Of a stretch of DNA of 64,000 nucleotides, positions 21,099 through 28,682 are shown one piece after another. Below the pieces are notes generated by a model that saw only the letters and a program-made list of their open reading frames with translations, did no database searches and was not told where the DNA came from. Positions within the stretch are counted from its first letter, which is position 1, and each line of letters opens with the position of its first letter. A program made the position numbers and the translations under genes. Where the stretch lies: assembly GCA_947585865.1 (NCBI GenBank), contig CANPXH010000007.1:31566-95565 (forward strand). The letters run 5' to 3'. This stretch comes from an uncultured Clostridia bacterium. GTDB taxonomy: Bacteria; Bacillota; Clostridia; Lachnospirales; CAG-274.

Positions 21099-21249
21099 AT
21101 GAAAGTCTTACAGGATAGGAATTAAAATAAATAATGTCAGTGATTTTCAAAAATACTTTAGGCAGCAGAGACTTGGTGAGTATTTTGGTTATTCCAAGTA
21201 TAAGTACAATTACAGAAATAAAGATACAAACAACAGTTACAATGGATAA
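21099..21249 (+). pseudogene. short frameshifted ORF of unknown origin
   Basis: AAGGAG (21085-21090) precedes ATG 21099, but that frame stops at 21125. The +1 frame from 21106 reads about 47 codons with a Tyr/Lys/Asn-rich tail (GEYFGYSKYKYNYRNKD) and stops at 21249, 7 bp before the right repeat. It may be the remnant of a gene tail cut by the repeat. No family recognised. Confidence 0.25.
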
Positions 21250-21255
21250 AGTAAA

Positions 21256-21354
21256 AATAACGTGTTAACGAGACGGAGCAAGGAATTTCAACGAACTACA
21301 GGGTGCGTAAACGGCGAAGTTTATTCTGTAAATTACATATGTAATGTAGTGTTT
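21256..21354. repeat. 99-bp direct repeat, right copy
   Basis: 98/99 identical to 16156-16254. With the left copy it brackets 5.1 kb holding the HipA-like pseudogene and the HD/PRTase operon. The flanks before the two copies are unrelated; similarity decays gradually after them. Confidence 0.92.
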
Positions 21355-21424
21355 ATGCAGTATGCACAGGAAATGTAACAGACATATTTGTCACTGATAT
21401 TTGATTATATATCTATAAATTTGG

Positions 21425-21452
21425 GGAGCAATTATATCAAAATTGCTCCTTT
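21425..21452 (+). terminator. terminator after the right repeat
   Basis: Stem GGAGCAATT / AATTGCTCC, 7-nt loop, short T run. Confidence 0.65.
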
Positions 21453-21455
21453 AAA

Positions 21456-21548
21456 TTTTGGAATTATAAGTCGGAAAATATATTATTTTGAAAGTTTTAG
21501 AATTATAAGTCTAAAACTATTGACTTTTTTTAACTCTTAGATTATAAT
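21456..21548 (+). promoter_or_regulatory. promoter of the DUF4143 ATPase gene with two repeated operator-like elements
   Basis: Promoter TTGACT (21520-21525), 17 bp, TATAAT (21543-21548). Just upstream, GAATTATAAGTC occurs twice (21461 and 21500, offset 39 bp). The second copy sits in the inverted repeat TTTTAGA-8-TCTAAAA (21495-21516), abutting the -35, as expected for a repressor site. Confidence 0.65.
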
Positions 21549-21574
21549 GAAATAAAAATTTCGTGAGGTGTATT

Positions 21575-22804
21575 ATGGCAGAGCTTATTGACCGTCCGCA
21601 ATATTTAAATCAGCTTATAGAAAACAAGGATGTAGACTTGGTAAAGATAGTTACGGGTATACGCAGATGCGGAAAGTCCTCGCTTCTTGATCTGTTTCAT
21701 AGGTATCTCATTGAAACAGGTGTTCCGGAAGAAAATATTATTCACATGAACATGGAATCCCTGCAATATAGAAAACTTACAGGCTACATTGATTTTTACG
21801 ATTATATCAGCAGGAATGTTTCAAGGCAAGGGAAAACATACCTTATATTTGATGAGCTTCAGGCTGTGGAGCATTGGGAAAAGGCGGTAGAATCCTTCCG
21901 TCTTGATTTTGATGTGGATATATATATAACAGGCTCCAATGCCTACCTCCTGTCCACAGAGTTTTCTACATTGCTTTCGGGCAGATATGTAGAGATAAAG
22001 GTGTTGCCCTTGTCTTTCAAAGAGTTCCTGACTTTCTATGAATTTGCCCCCGAGATAACGGTAGAGGAGAAGTTTCAGAAGTATTTGCAGTTCGGCGGTA
22101 TGCCCATACTAAGAGAGTATCGATTTAACGAGGCAAGGAGCAATCAGGCGCTGGAGGGCATTTATTCCACAGTTATACTGAGAGATATTCTGCAGCGCAA
22201 CAATCAGGTCGACCAAAATACTCTGCATAAGATAATACTTTTTCTTTGTTCCAATTTAGGCAGTATAACATCTCCCAATAGCATTGGCAACATTCTTTAC
22301 AATGAGGGAGATATTCGGAAAGGCAAAAGGAAAAATGTTGCAGGCAAAACCGTGGATAAATATATATCTATGCTGCGTAGCGCCTTTGTGTTTTATTCCG
22401 TAGGTCGATATGATGTAAAGGGAAAACAGCTCCTTAAAACACTTGGCAAAAATTACATTGTAGATCTGGGCTTTCGCAATATGCTTCTGGGCTACAGGGA
22501 TGCCGACAGAGGGCATATTCTTGAAAATATTGTATTTCTGGAGCTTATTCGTCGGGATTATCGTGTTTATATAGGTAAGGTAGGAGAAACAGAGGTTGAC
22601 TTTGTTGCAGAAAAGCCTGATGATAAGCTGTATATACAAGTTACCGAAAGTATGCAGACTCCCGAAACAAGAGAACGTGAGCTGCGTCCTCTGCGTATGA
22701 TAGCCGACAACTATGAAAAAATAGTACTGTCAATGGACAGAAGCTATATAAATTCCTATGACGGAATAAAAGCTCTGAATATTATTGACTGGCTACTGTC
22801 ATAA
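21575..22804 (+). CDS. AAA-type ATPase with C-terminal DUF4143
   Basis: 409 residues. Walker A is TGIRRCGKSSLLDL (about 27-40) and Walker B is TYLIFDELQAVEHW; YITGSNAYLL is the sensor and LLSGRY follows. The C-terminal DUF4143 half has a nuclease-like strand pair VGETEVDFVAEKPDDKLYIQ. Such proteins are common in mobile and host DNA with no settled role. Start ATG 21575 follows GAGGTG; GTG 21563 is also in frame. It has its own promoter and operator-like sites and probably stands alone at the left of the conjugative element. Confidence 0.85.
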   Translation: MAELIDRPQYLNQLIENKDVDLVKIVTGIRRCGKSSLLDLFHRYLIETGVPEENIIHMNMESLQYRKLTGYIDFYDYISRNVSRQGKTYLIFDELQAVEHWEKAVESFRLDFDVDIYITGSNAYLLSTEFSTLLSGRYVEIKVLPLSFKEFLTFYEFAPEITVEEKFQKYLQFGGMPILREYRFNEARSNQALEGIYSTVILRDILQRNNQVDQNTLHKIILFLCSNLGSITSPNSIGNILYNEGDIRKGKRKNVAGKTVDKYISMLRSAFVFYSVGRYDVKGKQLLKTLGKNYIVDLGFRNMLLGYRDADRGHILENIVFLELIRRDYRVYIGKVGETEVDFVAEKPDDKLYIQVTESMQTPETRERELRPLRMIADNYEKIVLSMDRSYINSYDGIKALNIIDWLLS

Positions 22805-22937
22805 AGAGTGGATTTGCTTATTTATGTAATTTGGTTTTTATCCAAAAACAATAGTTAGTCTTGAAAATATATGTAAATACAAGAGTTTCATTATAAAATA
22901 ATGTGCTTACTACACCATTTTTTGAAAGAGCTTTGAT

Positions 22938-23008
22938 TTGACATTTTTTACAACTTAATATTAATTTTTAGTGATAAGAGCAATTATGTATATAGTTGCT
23001 CTTTTTTT
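22938..23008 (+). promoter_or_regulatory. promoter plus leader terminator before the replication genes
   Basis: TTGACA (22938-22943) with a weak -10 TTAATT (22961-22966, spacing 17), followed by a terminator (stem AAGAGCAATTAT / ATAGTTGCTCTT, 22976-23003, then T7). It ends 32 nt before the first gene, so the arrangement looks like an attenuator. Confidence 0.55.
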
Positions 23009-23039
23009 ATACAAATTTTTATGAACATAGGAGGTAATT

Positions 23040-23279
23040 ATGATTTTACAGATGGACAAAGACCTGACACTTGAGGAAATGGGTGTTGTTGCAACAATGA
23101 TAAATCTGCCTGTGGCTGATTACGCAACAGCCGAGTATCTTGCTGAACTAAGCACAGATAGCGTTGAAAAAATCAACAGGATATTGGCTAGTCTTATGGA
23201 AAAAGGCTATGTACTCAGTATAGAGGGTAAGTATGCTGTAAACAAAGAAAAAATACCGCAAATGGCAAGGAGGCAGTGA
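23040..23279 (+). CDS. small winged-helix-like protein preceding the replication initiator
   Basis: 79 residues with a helix-turn-helix pattern: EEMGVVATMINLPVAD, then TAEYLAELSTDSVEKINRIL and a wing-like LMEKGYVLSIEGKYAV. It resembles small transcriptional regulators of conjugative elements. GGAGG (about 23030) gives the start. The stop lies one base before the RepA-like gene, so translation is probably coupled. Role inferred. Confidence 0.65.
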   Translation: MILQMDKDLTLEEMGVVATMINLPVADYATAEYLAELSTDSVEKINRILASLMEKGYVLSIEGKYAVNKEKIPQMARRQ

Positions 23280-23280
23280 T

Positions 23281-24168
23281 ATGTCAGTATTCAGAGTGGA
23301 AAAGACCAAGAATTATACGGTAATGTCAAACTATCATCTGAAAGATACAAGTCTGTCATATAAGGCTCGTGGGATATTGTCAACTATATTATCTCTACCC
23401 GATAACTGGGATTATACCCTTACAGGCTTGGCAGCAATATCCAAAGACGGAGTTGCTTCTGTGAGAGCAGGCATAAATGAACTGGAGGCTGCCGGATACA
23501 TAGTCAGGATGCAGAGCAGAGATAGTAAAGGACTTTTTGACAAGAATGTATACAATGTTTATGAAATTCCACATAAAGAGCCAAAGCCTTTGGAAAATAA
23601 GGATATACAACCGTTATGCGAAAATCACACAACGGAGGTTTCACCGTCATGCGATTTTCCGATAACGGATAATCCGTCAACGGGAAATCCGTTGTCGGAA
23701 AACAGCACACAATTAAATATTAATATATCAAATACAGATAAATCAAATACTGAAGTATCAAATACTCAATCTATCTTATCTTATCCTGATGGGATAGATA
23801 TGATAGAAAAGTATACCGAGCTAATCAAACAGAATATTGACTATGCAGCTCTTACTTCTCACGAAAATCAGAGCGACAAAGAAAGGGTAGATGAGATTGT
23901 CAGCATTATGGCTGAAACAGTTGCTTTTAGCAACAAATCCATATACATAAACGGGAACATCATTCCTTCGGAAGTTGTAAAAAGCAGGCTGCTTAAATTA
24001 GATTTTGATGATATTCAGTATGTTTTGATAGCCCTTTCACGCTGTACCTCAAAAATAGGCAATATAAAAGCCTATCTACTGACAACATTATACAATGCCA
24101 AGTCTACAAGAGCAAATTATTACAGTACGGAAATACAGAGGGATTTGTTCGGTTCAAAGTCTACCTGA
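23281..24168 (+). CDS. RepA-like replication initiator with C-terminal DUF6017
   Basis: 295 residues. The N-terminal half has the winged-helix pattern of RepA_N/replisome-organiser proteins: SYKARGILSTILSLPDNWDY and SVRAGINELEAAGYIVR. A low-complexity Ser/Asn/Thr linker follows (about 110-160). The C-terminal part (DKERVDEIVSIMAETVAFS, VVKSRLLKLDFDDIQYVLIA, IKAYLLTTLYNA) matches DUF6017 of Tn1549-like elements. These elements often replicate after excision, so autonomous replication of the circular form is inferred. Confidence 0.8.
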   Translation: MSVFRVEKTKNYTVMSNYHLKDTSLSYKARGILSTILSLPDNWDYTLTGLAAISKDGVASVRAGINELEAAGYIVRMQSRDSKGLFDKNVYNVYEIPHKEPKPLENKDIQPLCENHTTEVSPSCDFPITDNPSTGNPLSENSTQLNINISNTDKSNTEVSNTQSILSYPDGIDMIEKYTELIKQNIDYAALTSHENQSDKERVDEIVSIMAETVAFSNKSIYINGNIIPSEVVKSRLLKLDFDDIQYVLIALSRCTSKIGNIKAYLLTTLYNAKSTRANYYSTEIQRDLFGSKST

Positions 24169-24205
24169 CTTGCTCTGAATACAAAAATTACAAGGAGGTG
24201 TTGGC

Positions 24206-24658
24206 TTGTTCAGTATAGATTTTTTGATAACACGAAATATAGAATACCTGCTTAACAAAGCTGAAAATATTGTGGATAAAACCGAGATATTGCTGCAACT
24301 CATAGAGTTTCCGAGATATTTTTCGGAATATATGCAGGAAATAAGTGAAAAGTGGTATATACATACAAACACAAGGTATAACGAGGAGGAGTATATTATA
24401 CCTGATGACGATATGAATTTCATACGGGAGTATGCCGATAAAATCAACAACATTACAAAGGTCAAAGAGCTTATAAACAAGCTCGCAAGCCTTAAAGACG
24501 GTGTATATGATTATGATGCAATAATGGCAGAGGCAGAGAACGATATTTCTCTCTTTACTCACATAGATGATTTTAATTTTACAGGCAGCAATACTTCAAA
24601 GAGAAACAAAAAGCCAAGTATAACTTCTCTGCTTAAATCTATGCCGAAGCATACTTAA
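24206..24658 (+). CDS. conserved-looking protein of unknown function, TTG start
   Basis: 150 residues. The start is TTG 24206, 5 nt after AAGGAGGTG (24193-24200); no ATG fits. The protein is helical and acidic (TEILLQLIEFPRYFSEYMQEI, EAENDISLF), with a basic tail (SKRNKKPSITSLLKSMP). I do not recognise the family. It follows the RepA-like gene after 37 nt and is probably in the same operon. Confidence 0.6.
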   Translation: MFSIDFLITRNIEYLLNKAENIVDKTEILLQLIEFPRYFSEYMQEISEKWYIHTNTRYNEEEYIIPDDDMNFIREYADKINNITKVKELINKLASLKDGVYDYDAIMAEAENDISLFTHIDDFNFTGSNTSKRNKKPSITSLLKSMPKHT

Positions 24659-24723
24659 ACAAAAAATCTTTTATATATACAACATTTGCTAAGGGCTTGC
24701 AATATAAAGCCATTCAACATATC

Positions 24724-24752
24724 TTGACATTTCATCGTACTTATAATAAAAT
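24724..24752 (+). promoter_or_regulatory. promoter of the Rpn nuclease gene
   Basis: TTGACA (24724-24729), 17-bp spacer, TAAAAT (24747-24752), 38 bp before the start codon. Confidence 0.7.
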
Positions 24753-24790
24753 AAATATACAGAAGAATACAGTTATATGAGGGTAAAAAT

Positions 24791-25723
24791 ATGGAAACAA
24801 ACACACCTGTTTCAAAAACAATAGATACAGCCTACAGAAATCCAAAACTTGACGAAGCCTGCAAAAAGGTTTTGTCCTTCAAAATAATACTGGCTCACAT
24901 TCTGAAGGGCTGTCTTGAGGAATTTAAGGACATAGATGTAAACGACATAGCGGAAAAGTATATTGAGGGAAAACCTCTTGTATCGAAAGAAGCCGTACAT
25001 CAAGACGAAGGCATCGTGATAGACGGCAAAAACACCGATGACAGCTCCATAGACGAGGGTACGGCAAGATATGATATTCTTTTTGATGTATTTGTCCCCG
25101 TATCAAATGAACAAGTAAAATTAATCATTAATATAGAAGCGCAGAGCCGGATAACGTCTCTGGATAATCTTCTCAGACGTGCAAGATATTACTGCGCACG
25201 TATGCTGTCGCATCAGTACGGCAGAGAATTTATGAAAAGCGAATACGAAAATATCAAGAAGGTATTTTCCATATGGGTGCTTACTGATCCCCGTGTGGAA
25301 ATGAGAAATACAATTAAGAGGATCTATCTTACGGAAAAAAATTTGGTGGGTAATGCGCCGAACCTCAGAGAATATTACGACACAGACGAGGTTATCCTTG
25401 TCGGTCTCGGCAGCGAGAAGGACGACAACTATTCGGGACTTCTCAAAATGCTTGACGTTCTGTTTTCCGAAAGCGTAAGCATAGATGCAAAGAAAAAAAT
25501 TTTGGAAAATGAATATAATATAAAAATGAGTGAAGAAATGCAAACGGAGGTGTATGAAATGTGTGATTACAGCTTAGGTGTATATGACAGAGGCGTGGAG
25601 AATGCTAAATTGGCAGATATAAAAAATGTTATGGAAGGTTTGAGTATGTCTTTGGAAAAAGCACTTGAACTTTTAAAGATTCCGAAATCAGACTATGCAA
25701 AGTATGAGGAATTGCTCAAATAA
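24791..25723 (+). CDS. Rpn-family PD-(D/E)XK recombination-promoting nuclease
   Basis: 310 residues. The PD-(D/E)XK core is visible as TARYDILFDVFVPV followed by KLIINIEAQSR (acid-x-Gln active-site pattern); next come RRARYYCARMLSHQYG and YENIKKVFSIWV, typical of Rpn proteins (often annotated putative transposase). Rpn nucleases act in recombination and phage defence. The C-terminal helical part (about 250-310) is repeated in the stand-alone ORF downstream. An internal ribosome site and ATG 25559 inside the gene could yield the last 54 residues alone, as with the intragenic antitoxins of E. coli Rpn genes. A terminator follows at 25735. Confidence 0.85.
   Translation: METNTPVSKTIDTAYRNPKLDEACKKVLSFKIILAHILKGCLEEFKDIDVNDIAEKYIEGKPLVSKEAVHQDEGIVIDGKNTDDSSIDEGTARYDILFDVFVPVSNEQVKLIINIEAQSRITSLDNLLRRARYYCARMLSHQYGREFMKSEYENIKKVFSIWVLTDPRVEMRNTIKRIYLTEKNLVGNAPNLREYYDTDEVILVGLGSEKDDNYSGLLKMLDVLFSESVSIDAKKKILENEYNIKMSEEMQTEVYEMCDYSLGVYDRGVENAKLADIKNVMEGLSMSLEKALELLKIPKSDYAKYEELLK
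25546..25561 (+). promoter_or_regulatory. internal ribosome site and start inside the Rpn gene
   Basis: GGAGGTG (25546-25552) lies 6 nt before an in-frame ATG (25559), which would start MCDYSLGVYDRG and end at 25723 (54 residues). The same site and spacing are kept in the downstream copy (25848-25854, ATG 25861). Confidence 0.65.
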
Positions 25724-25734
25724 AAGAACACTAA

Positions 25735-25765
25735 AAGGCAGGGCAGTATGTTCTGCCTTACTTTA
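25735..25765 (+). terminator. terminator after the Rpn gene
   Basis: Stem AAGGCAG / CTGCCTT (25735-25741 / 25753-25759) followed by a weak T-rich stretch. Confidence 0.55.
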
Positions 25766-25827
25766 TATCTTAAAGTGTAAGCATAAATACCAAGAAACTG
25801 GTACTTGAAAGTGAATATGATATAAAG

Positions 25828-26073
25828 ATGAGTGAGGAATTGCAAACGGAGGTGTATGAAATGTGTGATTACAGCTTAGGTGTATATGATAGAGGTGTTG
25901 AGAAAGGTATAGCTCAGGGTATGGCTCAGGGTATGGCACAGGGTATAGAAAATGCTAAATTGGCAGATATTATGAGTATTATGAAAAATTTGGGAATGTC
26001 ATTAGACAAGGCTTTGGAGGCTTTAAATGTTCCAAAGTCCGACTATGCAAAGTATGAGGAATTGCTCAAATAA
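25828..26073 (+). CDS. stand-alone copy of the Rpn C-terminal domain
   Basis: 81 residues from ATG 25828 (70 if the better-placed ATG 25861 after GGAGGTG is used). It repeats the end of the preceding Rpn protein (EVYEMCDYSLGVYDRGVE, ENAKLADI, KSDYAKYEELLK) with many substitutions and an added GIAQGMAQGMAQGIE stretch. Similarity reaches upstream to about 25777 without a start, so it arose as a 3'-end duplicate. It lacks the nuclease core. It may act as an inhibitor of the full-length enzyme, like RpnS antitoxins, or be a decaying paralogue. Confidence 0.6.
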   Translation: MSEELQTEVYEMCDYSLGVYDRGVEKGIAQGMAQGMAQGIENAKLADIMSIMKNLGMSLDKALEALNVPKSDYAKYEELLK

Positions 26074-26087
26074 AAGAGCGCAATAGG

Positions 26088-26125
26088 GCAGAGCATAATA
26101 ATATAATGTTCTGCTTTGCTTTTTA
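26088..26125 (+). terminator. terminator after the Rpn C-terminal copy
   Basis: Stem GCAGAGCAT / ATGTTCTGC (one G-T pair), 9-nt loop, T-rich tail. Confidence 0.65.
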
Positions 26126-26153
26126 TACACATCAAAAATAACGTGATTTTATG

Positions 26154-26187
26154 AACACTTTTGGAAAAATCCGAAAGTGTTTTTTTA
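26154..26187 (+). terminator. terminator immediately before the transfer operon
   Basis: Stem AACACTTT-GGA / TCC-AAAGTGTT followed by T7. It ends 14 nt before the small ORF at 26202 and about 72 nt before pcfB; no promoter fits in between. Confidence 0.75.
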
Positions 26188-26201
26188 TTTGAAGAAAGGA
26201 A

Positions 26202-26279
26202 ATGATGAAATGCGTGTCATTAGACCACCCTGAAACAATATTACAAGGAGGTGATTACTTTGTTAGAAGAACAAGGTAA
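26202..26279 (+). CDS. 25-residue ORF overlapping the start of pcfB
   Basis: AAAGGA (about 26195) precedes ATGATG and an ORF ending RRTR that stops at 26279, inside pcfB in another frame. The pcfB ribosome site lies within it. It could be a leader peptide coupling translation to pcfB, or chance. Confidence 0.3.
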   Translation: MMKCVSLDHPETILQGGDYFVRRTR

Positions 26280-26715
26280 CAGCTTATTAACTAACTCGGC
26301 TAAAAACTTATTGAGATTTTTAAGCAGACATACAGGGAATATTATAAGATATTCAACCCGAAAGGCTGTAACACACTATTCCGAAACAGGAAAAAAGAGT
26401 GTTAAAAATCTGGTCAGGAAAGGGCGTGACTTGGAACTGACACAAGAAATTGAATCCAAAGAAAAACTGAAAGCTATATGCAGTCAATGTAAGCGGCAAA
26501 ACATAGCCTTTGCAATAAAAAAGACTGAAAATGGGTATCAACTATTGTACCAAAAGAAGGACAGCTCATTGGTCAATGACAGCCTTAACAGAGTATTGGC
26601 AAAGCAAATGAAGTCTAAAAGTCCACTTAACAAGCTCCTGCAAAGCTATCAGAAAATTAAACCGCAGCACAACAGGGCAGCTCATACCAAGCAAAGGGAG
26701 AAGAACAGCCGATGA
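26260..26715 (+). CDS. pcfB: PcfB family (DUF3801) conjugation protein
   Basis: 151 residues starting at TTG 26260, 6 nt after AAGGAGGTG (26245-26253); the upstream GTG is part of that site. The core ELTQEIESKEKLKAICSQCK and NIAFAIKKTENGYQLLYQKK fits PcfB/DUF3801, found just upstream of the coupling protein in Firmicutes conjugation operons, where PcfB works at the relaxosome/coupling step. The tail is basic (KIKPQHNRAAHTKQREKN). The stop overlaps the VirD4 start by 4 nt. Confidence 0.75.
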   Translation: MLEEQGNSLLTNSAKNLLRFLSRHTGNIIRYSTRKAVTHYSETGKKSVKNLVRKGRDLELTQEIESKEKLKAICSQCKRQNIAFAIKKTENGYQLLYQKKDSSLVNDSLNRVLAKQMKSKSPLNKLLQSYQKIKPQHNRAAHTKQREKNSR

Positions 26716-28559
26716 AAAAAAGCAATATCATATTTTTAGCTGTTATTGCCCTTTTGGTCTTTTATGTGGCTGACCGATGTTACGAGATATATTCTCTATC
26801 GGCATACACCACAATGCTTGATAAGTTGAACGATATGGCGGAAAACTACAATGTTATGTTTAGCAAACCGTATATAAGTTTTGAAAAAAATGCGATGCTA
26901 TGCGGTTTTGTCGGTGTTTTTTGCTATTTCCTGGCTGTCGTATATTATATATTCGGCAGAAAAAACTATATGCAGGGTATAGAACACGGCTCTGCAAAAT
27001 GGGGAACAGCATCTGACATTGGCAAATACATAGATAAGTCTTTTCAGAACAATATGCTTTTCACAATGACCGAAAGAATGAGCCTTAATACAAGGAAAAC
27101 AATGCATAACAACAATGTTCTTGTAATAGGCGGTTCAGGCAGCGGTAAAACAAGGTTTTTCTTAAAACCAAATCTTATGCAGCTCCATTCAAGCTATGTG
27201 ATAACCGATCCGAAAGGTACGGTATTGAACGAAGTAGGACAGCTTTTTGCAGATAACAGATATGTCATAAAAACATTCAATACTGTGGATTTCAATAAGT
27301 CTATGCATTATAATCCATTCGGATTTATTAAAAGCGAGGCAGATATAAAGGTTTTTACAGACTTGCTTATAACAAGCACAAAGGAAAAAGGCGAAAAGTC
27401 TGCCGACCGGTTTTGGGAAAACTCCGAAAGGCTTTTGTATATGGCTCTTATCGGCTATATATACTATGAACTGAACGAGGAAGAACATAACTTTGCATCG
27501 CTTATTCGTATGATAAACTCTATGGAAGTACGGGAGGATGACGAAACCTTTAAAAATCCTGTTGACTATATGTTTGAGGAACTGGAGATCGGAACAGAGG
27601 AGTTTTGCAGAAAATATGAACTGCAAATTGAGCCTGACCGAGAGATAAAGCCTCCGCAGCCCGAACACTTTGCCCTTTCTCAATACAAAAAATACAAACT
27701 TGCCGCAGGAAAGACAGCAAAGTCAATACTTATTTCGTGCGGTGTCAGACTGGCTGCCTTTGATGTAAAGCAAGTAAGAGATATGACAATGTATGATGAA
27801 ATGGAATTAAGCAGCATAGGCGACAGAAAAACAGCCTTATTCATAATAATCGATGATAAGGTATCTACGTTTAATTTCCTTGCAGCTATGATGTATTCAC
27901 AGCTTTTCAAAGAATTATGCGATAAAGCCGACAATGTATATGGCGGAAGACTGCCTGTTCATGTAAGATGTATGCTTGACGAATTTGCAAATATAGGACA
28001 GATACCGAACTTTGAGAAGATCATATCTATAATCCGTTCAAGGGAAATATCTGTAGATGTAATTGTGCAGAATATGGCACAGATAGAAGCCATATACGAC
28101 AAGCAAGCAGGAACTCTTGTTGGTAACTGTGATACTACTCTGTTTCTTGGCAGCGGAGAGGACAAGACAATGAAGTCCATATCCGAGAGAGTTGGAAAAA
28201 CAACTATAGACCACAGGGGAACAAGCACTACCAAAGGGCAGCAAGGCAGTTACAGTCTGCAAGACCAAATTTTAGGGCGAGATCTTATAACTGCTGATGA
28301 AGTAGGCAGGCTTGATAATGAGGAGTGTATTTTATTCATACGAGGCTTAAGGCCTTTCAAGTCAAGAAAGTACAATATAAAATCACATCCAAACTACAAA
28401 AAATCCGCCGACTACGATAAAAGCAAGCTGTTTGATATAGTGGAATACAATAAACAATTAGCCGAAAAAGAGAAATCAGATAATGAAAACTTTAACATTG
28501 AGGAATACATACTTGATGATAAGGATTTAGAAATCCTTGAAATTCAGGGCTTGTTATAA
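26712..28559 (+). CDS. VirD4/TraG-type coupling protein (PcfC-like)
   Basis: 615 residues. Two N-terminal membrane helices (IIFLAVIALLVFYVADR and CGFVGVFCYFLAVVYYIFG) precede the ATPase. Walker A is VIGGSGSGKTRFFLKP, and CMLDEFANIGQIPNFEKII with VDVIVQNMAQIEAIY marks the VirD4 family. It links the DNA-protein complex to the secretion channel and is essential for transfer. It overlaps pcfB by 4 nt. The protein looks complete. Confidence 0.92.
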   Translation: MKKSNIIFLAVIALLVFYVADRCYEIYSLSAYTTMLDKLNDMAENYNVMFSKPYISFEKNAMLCGFVGVFCYFLAVVYYIFGRKNYMQGIEHGSAKWGTASDIGKYIDKSFQNNMLFTMTERMSLNTRKTMHNNNVLVIGGSGSGKTRFFLKPNLMQLHSSYVITDPKGTVLNEVGQLFADNRYVIKTFNTVDFNKSMHYNPFGFIKSEADIKVFTDLLITSTKEKGEKSADRFWENSERLLYMALIGYIYYELNEEEHNFASLIRMINSMEVREDDETFKNPVDYMFEELEIGTEEFCRKYELQIEPDREIKPPQPEHFALSQYKKYKLAAGKTAKSILISCGVRLAAFDVKQVRDMTMYDEMELSSIGDRKTALFIIIDDKVSTFNFLAAMMYSQLFKELCDKADNVYGGRLPVHVRCMLDEFANIGQIPNFEKIISIIRSREISVDVIVQNMAQIEAIYDKQAGTLVGNCDTTLFLGSGEDKTMKSISERVGKTTIDHRGTSTTKGQQGSYSLQDQILGRDLITADEVGRLDNEECILFIRGLRPFKSRKYNIKSHPNYKKSADYDKSKLFDIVEYNKQLAEKEKSDNENFNIEEYILDDKDLEILEIQGLL

Positions 28560-28615
28560 ACATACTCTGAAATTATGTTGAGTGAAGTTGCTATATATAA
28601 CAAATATCAGTCCGA

Positions 28616-28644
28616 TTGAAATGTTTTAGGATATGTGGTATAAT
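28616..28644 (+). promoter_or_regulatory. promoter of the BRO gene and perhaps the downstream transfer genes
   Basis: TTGAAA (28616-28621), 17-bp spacer, TATAAT (28639-28644): close to consensus, 39 bp before the BRO start. Confidence 0.75.
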
Positions 28645-28682
28645 GATATAAAATATAATCGGGCTTAGATGAGAGGTGTATT

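Noticed and set aside
23620..23710. Repeated CCGTT/CGGAAA motifs inside the RepA-like gene considered as iterons
   Set aside because: They are short, irregular and lie in a low-complexity coding linker; an origin here cannot be supported from sequence alone.
25900..25950. Short tandem repeat with GCTCAGGGTATG units considered as a regulatory repeat array
   Set aside because: It is in frame and encodes the Ala-Gln-Gly-Met tract common in Rpn-type proteins.
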